A stretch of DNA of 64,000 bases from Polyangiaceae bacterium (GTDB lineage Bacteria; Myxococcota_A; Polyangia; Polyangiales; Polyangiaceae): the NCBI GenBank assembly GCA_020633205.1, contig JACKEB010000011.1, positions 310,001 through 374,000 of the forward strand. The letters run 5' to 3'. Positions within the stretch are counted from its first letter, which is position 1; every line of letters starts with the position of its first letter. Below, piece after piece: positions 59,347 to 64,000 of this stretch. The position numbers were made by a program, and so were the translations under genes. The notes under the pieces are model-generated. The model searched no databases. It was not told where the DNA came from and saw only the letters and a program-made list of their open reading frames with translations.

Positions 59347-59778
59347 TCAGGCTCCCAGGGCTTCTGGATCACCCGGCGCGAAAGAGTCGAACAGCGCGAC
59401 GTAGTCAGCGGTAGTCGAGGGCTTGGTGAAGAACGCCCGGGCACCCGCTTTGCTGGCTCGTGCCTTGTCCCGGGGATCGTTCGAGCTGGTGAGCATGCAG
59501 ACGATCGGAAGATCGTTGAAGAAGGGATCCTGACGCAGCTGCTCGAGCACTTCGATGCCGCTCATCTCTGGCATGTTGATGTCCAGGAGCACCAACGCGG
59601 GCATCGCTTCTTGTCCAAGCTTGACTTGCCCCAGGTGGTCGATGAACGCGCGCCCAGAGCGAAAGGCGAGCCAGGGTGCGCGAAGCTGCGATCTGCTGTA
59701 GCAAGTTTCCGCGAGGAATAAGTCGCCGTCGTTGTCGTCGACCATCACGATGGCGTTGTCGTTCGCGAGCTTGGGCAC
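59347..59778 (-). CDS. Single-domain CheY-like response regulator
   Basis: 143 aa with only a receiver: VMVDDNDGDL (acidic pocket), phospho-acceptor in LVLLDINMPEMSG, Thr/Ser in VCMLTSSNDPRD, Lys in FFTKPSTTAD. The Rcp1-like extended length is typical of receivers that pair with a PAS or phytochrome-like kinase. It starts 40 bases after that kinase on the same strand, so it is probably the direct phosphate acceptor. No output domain; downstream target unknown. Confidence 0.9.
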   Translation of the reverse strand: MPKLANDNAIVMVDDNDGDLFLAETCYSRSQLRAPWLAFRSGRAFIDHLGQVKLGQEAMPALVLLDINMPEMSGIEVLEQLRQDPFFNDLPIVCMLTSSNDPRDKARASKAGARAFFTKPSTTADYVALFDSFAPGDPEALGA

Positions 59779-59817
59779 GCCTGCAGCCTAGCCCGAAAAT
59801 CTTGCGCTGTCGGCCAA

Positions 59818-62187
59818 CTATCGCGAGTGTGACGGCAGCGTGAAGTAGAACAAGGTGCCGTGCCCCGGCTCCGACTCGGCCCAAATGCGCCCACCGTGAC
59901 GCTCCACGATGCGTTTTGCTACGGCGAGGCCAATGCCCGAACCAGGGTACGCGGTGCGGGAGTGTAGGCGCTGGAACATCTGGAAGATGCGCTCGGCGAA
60001 CTTGGCGTCGAAGCCGATGCCGTTGTCTCGCACGCAAAACAGCCACTCATCGCCCGCCTGCTGCCCCGTGACGCGCACCTCGGGTGCAACTCCCTCGCGC
60101 TGAAACTTGATCCCGTTCCCGACCAAATTCTGGAACACCTGCAGAAGCTGATTCGCCTCCCCGCTCACGGTAGGCAGGTCACTCCAGGTCACCTTCGCCT
60201 GCTTCTCTTGGATGAGCGGGGCCAAGTGCTGCAGGGCCGTCTGCAGGATCGCTGCGGTCTCGACCGGCTCGCTCACCACCGCGCTCGCGTCGAGTCGGGA
60301 GTAGGCGAGCAGATCGTCGATCAGCTCCTTCATGCGTTTTCCGCCGTTCACTGCGTAATCGATGAAACGGAGCGCGCGTTCGTCGAGCTGCGCCGTGTAA
60401 TCACGCTGAAGCAGGTCCATGTACGCCGAGACCATGCGCAAGGGTTCCTGCAGATCGTGAGAGGCGATGTAGGCGAACTGCTCGAGGTCTGCGTTCGAGC
60501 GCGTGAGGTCGACGATGATGCGCTTCAAGTCTTCTTTGGTGCGCTTCAGCTCCGTGAGATCGCGCAGGAACGCGGTGAAGAGGGGTGGGTCGCTGCCTGC
60601 GAGCTTCACGATGCTCGCCTCTACGGGAAACGAGGCGCCACTCTTACGCTGGGCCGTGAGCTCGATGCGCTTGCCGAGCACTCGTGAGGGCTGCCCGGTT
60701 CTTTGGCGCTCGAGTCCCTCGCGGTGCGCTTCTCGATCCACCGCCGGGATCACCAGCTGCGCCAGCTCTTGGCCCACGGCCTCCCGCGTGGTGTAGCCGA
60801 AGAGCTCCTCAGCCGCGCGGTTGAACTCCACCACCCGGCCGCGGTCGTCGATGGTGATGATCGCGTCCAACGCGCCAGCGAGGATCGCCGCGTTGCGCCG
60901 CTCGAGCCGCATGCGCTCGCTGACATTACGGGCGAACGCGGAGGCTCCGACCACCTCGCCCAGCGCGTTGCGAATGGCTGAGACGCTGATCGCCACGTCG
61001 TGAATGCGCCCATCGCGAGACACGCGCTGAGTGATCAAGTTCTGCACCCCGCGTCCAGCTGCCACCTCACGCAGGATCCAATCGAGCTCTCCGCGACGGG
61101 CGGGAGGAACGATCAGCGAAATGTGCTGACCCAAGGCGTCGCTAGCGGGATAGCCGTAGAGGTCCTCCGCCGAGCGATTCCACGCGGTAATGGTGCCGTC
61201 GAGGGACTTGCTCAGGATGACGTCTTGGGATGACTCGACCAATGCAGTGTAGAGACTTTCCCGTTCCTGGACGCGCTGGTTCCGCTCCTTCAGAGCAGCC
61301 TGCCAACCTCGGAGCAGAGCACCGAACGTGACCTCGGTGTAGTGCTCGAGCCCCTGAGCGAAGGCCGCAATATCGTTGGCGTCAAACTCCGGGGAGTTCG
61401 GGTAGTGCTTCCAGACAGCGCGGCGGATGCCCGTCAGGATGCTCAGCCAGGTGTTTAGCGACAGGCCGATTTCCGCGAAGTATCGCCCCCGCTCTTCGTA
61501 GTCGGCGACGAACGGCGGGAAGTCGCCCTCGAGGAACGCTCGCCGCTCAAGCTCTTGACGCCGCTCCGTGATGCCCGCCAGGCGGTCATTCTTGATCACC
61601 TCGATCAGCGCCTGCCCACCTGGGGCGCTGAGAAGCGTCTGTAAGATTTCCGGGGTCAGTGCCTCCCGATGAGCGAGCCACCAGCGATAGTAGAGCGTCG
61701 ACGGGGGCGCCTGAGAGGGAGGGGGAGCGCTGGAGGAGGCTTGGAATGCGCCGTCCGCAGCCTGCGCACGGTCGTGCGCCCGAGCCTCTTCGAGGTCCAA
61801 GCGAGTGGCCAGCTGACTTAGCGTCCGCTCCAGCGCTGGCGGATCCGGGAAGGCCAGGACCAGGGTCGTCAGCGGGATGTCCGGACTGCGCTGAATCGAG
61901 CCTGCAACTTGATCCTTGCGGAAAGGTGCCACACAGATGACGAGCGTCGACCCCGGCGCTTCCTTCGCCAGGTGCTGGGCCGCGAGCTCGGGCTCGCGCT
62001 CATCGGGACCAACCAGAATCAGCGCGTGTCCCTTGACCTCCTCGAGGGCGCGCCAATCGGGTGCGACCCGGGGCTCGAACCAGGGATGCAGCACCGTTTC
62101 CAGCTCAGCCGGGCATCCGATCATCAGCGCTAGGCGACGGTCCAACTTCTTCTCAGCTCCGCGGGCGGCGCGAGGTTCCAAGGGCAC
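59818..62187 (-). CDS. PAS-PAS histidine kinase with large N-terminal input
   Basis: 789 aa from GTG 62187. The N-terminal 310 residues include a receiver-like start and a helical segment (ADYEERGRYFAEIGLSLNTW) reminiscent of RsbRD/globin-like sensors; the assignment is tentative. Two PAS domains follow (VESSQDVILSKSLDGTITAW; AGALDAIITIDDRGRVVEFN), the second with PAC. HisKA has YIASHDLQEPLRMVSAYMD, and the ATPase has NLVGNGIKFQ, DNGIGFD and GSGIGLAVAKRI, of the phytochrome-like kinase class. No membrane helix, so a cytoplasmic sensor. It pairs with the CheY-like gene downstream. Confidence 0.9.
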   Translation of the reverse strand: MPLEPRAARGAEKKLDRRLALMIGCPAELETVLHPWFEPRVAPDWRALEEVKGHALILVGPDEREPELAAQHLAKEAPGSTLVICVAPFRKDQVAGSIQRSPDIPLTTLVLAFPDPPALERTLSQLATRLDLEEARAHDRAQAADGAFQASSSAPPPSQAPPSTLYYRWWLAHREALTPEILQTLLSAPGGQALIEVIKNDRLAGITERRQELERRAFLEGDFPPFVADYEERGRYFAEIGLSLNTWLSILTGIRRAVWKHYPNSPEFDANDIAAFAQGLEHYTEVTFGALLRGWQAALKERNQRVQERESLYTALVESSQDVILSKSLDGTITAWNRSAEDLYGYPASDALGQHISLIVPPARRGELDWILREVAAGRGVQNLITQRVSRDGRIHDVAISVSAIRNALGEVVGASAFARNVSERMRLERRNAAILAGALDAIITIDDRGRVVEFNRAAEELFGYTTREAVGQELAQLVIPAVDREAHREGLERQRTGQPSRVLGKRIELTAQRKSGASFPVEASIVKLAGSDPPLFTAFLRDLTELKRTKEDLKRIIVDLTRSNADLEQFAYIASHDLQEPLRMVSAYMDLLQRDYTAQLDERALRFIDYAVNGGKRMKELIDDLLAYSRLDASAVVSEPVETAAILQTALQHLAPLIQEKQAKVTWSDLPTVSGEANQLLQVFQNLVGNGIKFQREGVAPEVRVTGQQAGDEWLFCVRDNGIGFDAKFAERIFQMFQRLHSRTAYPGSGIGLAVAKRIVERHGGRIWAESEPGHGTLFYFTLPSHSR

Positions 62188-62368
62188 GAGCCACGCCGCT
62201 CGCCGCGAGTGAATGGCTTCCCCGAGGTTAGGGGGGGAGGGCAGGAATCACAACGGGCTGCGTCGCGAATAGACTGGTTTGCTGACTGAAAGCCGCTCAC
62301 CCAGTCGTTGGGAGTCTCCCTCTAGGGTGAGCCATTTCGCCCCGGGATAGCTGGAATTCCTCCGCCGC

Positions 62369-63991
62369 TCAGGCGAGTCGCTCGGAAGCCATTTCGATTT
62401 CGTCCTCGAACTCATCGTCTTCGACCGGTGGCGAGCCGTCCTCGGGGCGACGTCCGACGATGCGTAACCAGGCGATGATCAGGACGCTTCCGAGCAGGTA
62501 AGGCAGCCAGGATGGTCCGCCCAGCGCGATTGGAAGGTAGCCAACGGTGGCCGCGATCAACATCACGAACACCGCGTAGGGCAGCTGAGTTTCCACGTGG
62601 TCCAGGTGATCCGAGCCAGAGGCGATGCTCGACATCAGCGTGGTGTCGCTGATCGGCGAGCAATGGTCTCCGAAGATCGCGCCATCGAGCACCGCGGCGC
62701 CGGTGAGGATCATGAGCGGTAGGCCCCCCATCGAGTGCGCGAGCGGTACCGCGATTGGGATCAGGATGCTCATCGTGCCCCACGACGTGCCCGTAGCGAA
62801 CGCGATCGCAGCGGCAAGGCCGAACGTTGCGAGAGGCACCACCCAGTTGGCGATGCTGCCGCTCAGCGTCGCTCCCAGGACTTCTTGTGCGCCCAGGTCC
62901 TGACACACTTGCGCGAGCGCCCACGCCAAGAGCAAAACCACCACCGCTGCAGCTGCGTGACGGACGCCGTTCCAGTAAGCGCGCAGGGCGGCGCCGATCC
63001 CGAGGATGCCTTGAGCCAGGGGCAGCGCGATCGCCAAAACAGAACCGACGCTCGCTGCGAGCAGCAGCATCTTCACGTTGTTCTCGCTCGCCCCGAGGGT
63101 TTCCCGCCAGAACGTGAAGCTCAGCGCGGCGCCCGGGTTGCTCTGAAGCTTGCTCGCGCCGCCGCCATCCACCACGAAGCCCACCATCGCAACCAGCACT
63201 ACTGCCAGGATCGGGATCAGCGCATTGCGCGCGCGGTGAGGCTTGTCGTCGGGGGGGGCCATCAGCTCGGAGTTCGCCTGAGCCATGGGACGAGCGCCGT
63301 CTCTCAATGGCTTCTTCAGATGCCGAGCGCGCCGTTGAGCCTTCAGCATGGGCCCGAAGTCGCGACCCATGAGCGACGACGCGAACACGAACACCAGGGA
63401 GAAAACGCAGTAGAAGCGGAAAGGTAGCGCGGAGAGCACGAGGGCATAGCCACGTTGGTCGAGCCCCAGCGCCTGTGCCTGTGCGTCTAGTAGGCCTACC
63501 TCATGACCGATCCACGTGGAAATCACTGCTAGCCCCGCCACCGGAGCGGCGGTGGAGTCGACGATGTAGGCTAATTTCTCCCTGGAAATATTCCAGCGAT
63601 CGGTGAGCGGACGCATCGTCGGCCCAACCAGCATGCAGTTCGCGTAGTCATCGAAGAACACGAACAGGCCCATCAACGCCGCGCCAATCTCCGTCGAGCG
63701 CGCGGAACGAATGTAACGAGTCACCCACTCAACGATTCCCGATGTGCCGCCGGCGCGGCTCACCACCTGGACCATCCCGAGCAGCGCCAGCGTGAAGCCG
63801 ATGATGTAGAGGTGAGTGGAGTTGCTGACGTTCTCCCAGATGTAGGTCTTGCTGCCTTCAACCAAGGCGTCGGACTTGAAACGCAGCACCGCACCAATCA
63901 GCACTGCTCCGCCAAGCGCTGGGAGTAGACGTCGGGTTGCCAGCGTCACGACCACCGCGACTAGCGGTGGCACCAATGCAGTCCAGCCCAC
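62369..63991 (-). CDS. nhaC: Na+/H+ antiporter, NhaC family (5' end near window edge)
   Basis: 540 aa from a GTG at 63991, but the frame stays open to the edge, so the true start may lie outside. About 12 membrane segments; family markers are ALMGLFVFFDDYANCMLVGP, ATGTSWGTMSILIPIAVPLA and DGAIFGDHCSPISDTTLMSS, all characteristic of NhaC-type exchangers. An acidic C-terminal tail (PVEDDEFEDEIEMASERLA) is cytoplasmic. It exchanges sodium and protons across the inner membrane; some relatives carry malate/lactate or amino acids. Confidence 0.9.
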   Translation of the reverse strand: MGWTALVPPLVAVVVTLATRRLLPALGGAVLIGAVLRFKSDALVEGSKTYIWENVSNSTHLYIIGFTLALLGMVQVVSRAGGTSGIVEWVTRYIRSARSTEIGAALMGLFVFFDDYANCMLVGPTMRPLTDRWNISREKLAYIVDSTAAPVAGLAVISTWIGHEVGLLDAQAQALGLDQRGYALVLSALPFRFYCVFSLVFVFASSLMGRDFGPMLKAQRRARHLKKPLRDGARPMAQANSELMAPPDDKPHRARNALIPILAVVLVAMVGFVVDGGGASKLQSNPGAALSFTFWRETLGASENNVKMLLLAASVGSVLAIALPLAQGILGIGAALRAYWNGVRHAAAAVVVLLLAWALAQVCQDLGAQEVLGATLSGSIANWVVPLATFGLAAAIAFATGTSWGTMSILIPIAVPLAHSMGGLPLMILTGAAVLDGAIFGDHCSPISDTTLMSSIASGSDHLDHVETQLPYAVFVMLIAATVGYLPIALGGPSWLPYLLGSVLIIAWLRIVGRRPEDGSPPVEDDEFEDEIEMASERLA

Positions 63992-64000
63992 TTGCCGTCC

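Overview
The window is GC-rich, densely coded DNA that reads like a chromosome segment of a social or predatory deltaproteobacterium-type organism (Myxococcota, probably the Polyangia). This is an inference. It rests on a MYXO-CTERM-like tail on an M23 peptidase, many secreted lipoproteins with Gly/Ser or Cys-rich linkers, an MglA-like GTPase with Roadblock partners, one-component LuxR/TPR regulators, many two-component proteins, and a PPi-type phosphofructokinase. Housekeeping genes (serS, rnr, rpoZ, arfB, a dnaJ homologue, a murE-like ligase) are scattered through it, so it is not a plasmid or prophage. No tRNA, rRNA, CRISPR array or full insertion sequence was found.

Layout. 1-2.7 kb: a CHASE-PAS sensor cut by the window edge, with an overlapping REC-GGDEF diguanylate cyclase. 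2.8-5.9 kb: a small monooxygenase divergent from an AraC-type regulator, then a YaeQ protein and an unknown, possibly nuclease-like protein. 6-18.1 kb: a signalling island. On the minus strand runs a near-continuous operon: histidine kinase, REC-PATAN-Roadblock protein, Roadblock protein, PATAN-like protein, (139-bp palindromic MITE-like insertion), MglA-like GTPase fused to a large C-terminal domain, metallophosphoesterase, and an ABC-ATPase fused to a dual-specificity phosphatase. Facing it on the plus strand are a second ABC-phosphatase, a second Roadblock gene, a helical unknown and an MFS transporter. In the second ABC-phosphatase the phosphatase tail is scrambled: two tail fragments lie on the opposite strand, and the Roadblock gene behind it has lost its 5' end. 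18.4-19.7 kb: an NtrC-type regulator. 19.7-20.7 kb: a repeat-bearing intergenic stretch.

20.7-32.5 kb: secreted and surface functions (trypsin-like lipoprotein, FG-GAP lipoprotein, FGE-sulfatase lipoprotein, M23 peptidase), a divergent kinase-like protein, a calcineurin-type phosphoesterase, a LuxR-HTH/FlgO-like/TPR regulator and ArfB. 32.9-35.7 kb: a compact five-gene plus-strand operon whose order and protein types match the translocon operon of type III secretion systems (small protein, tip/filament-like, SycD-like TPR chaperone, YopB-like hydrophobic translocator, second translocator), with no secretion-apparatus gene in the window. 35.8-49.3 kb: GFA enzyme, GT2-TPR glycosyltransferase, a Ser/Thr kinase broken by two single-base frameshifts, outer-membrane and other lipoproteins, MurE-like ligase, a BRCT-like protein, DoxX, rpoZ, a methyltransferase, a DnaJ homologue, adenosine deaminase and a VKOR-DsbA fusion. 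49.4-64 kb: RNase R, a vWA lipoprotein, unknowns, SerRS, a Cys-rich lipoprotein, PPi-PFK, a CheY-like protein with its partner PAS histidine kinase, and an NhaC-type antiporter at the right edge.

The two most interesting systems are the signalling island with its ABC-ATPase/tyrosine-phosphatase fusions and inverted phosphatase fragments, and the orphan type III translocon-like operon. Minus-strand ORFs opposite real genes are common because of the high GC content and were left out.
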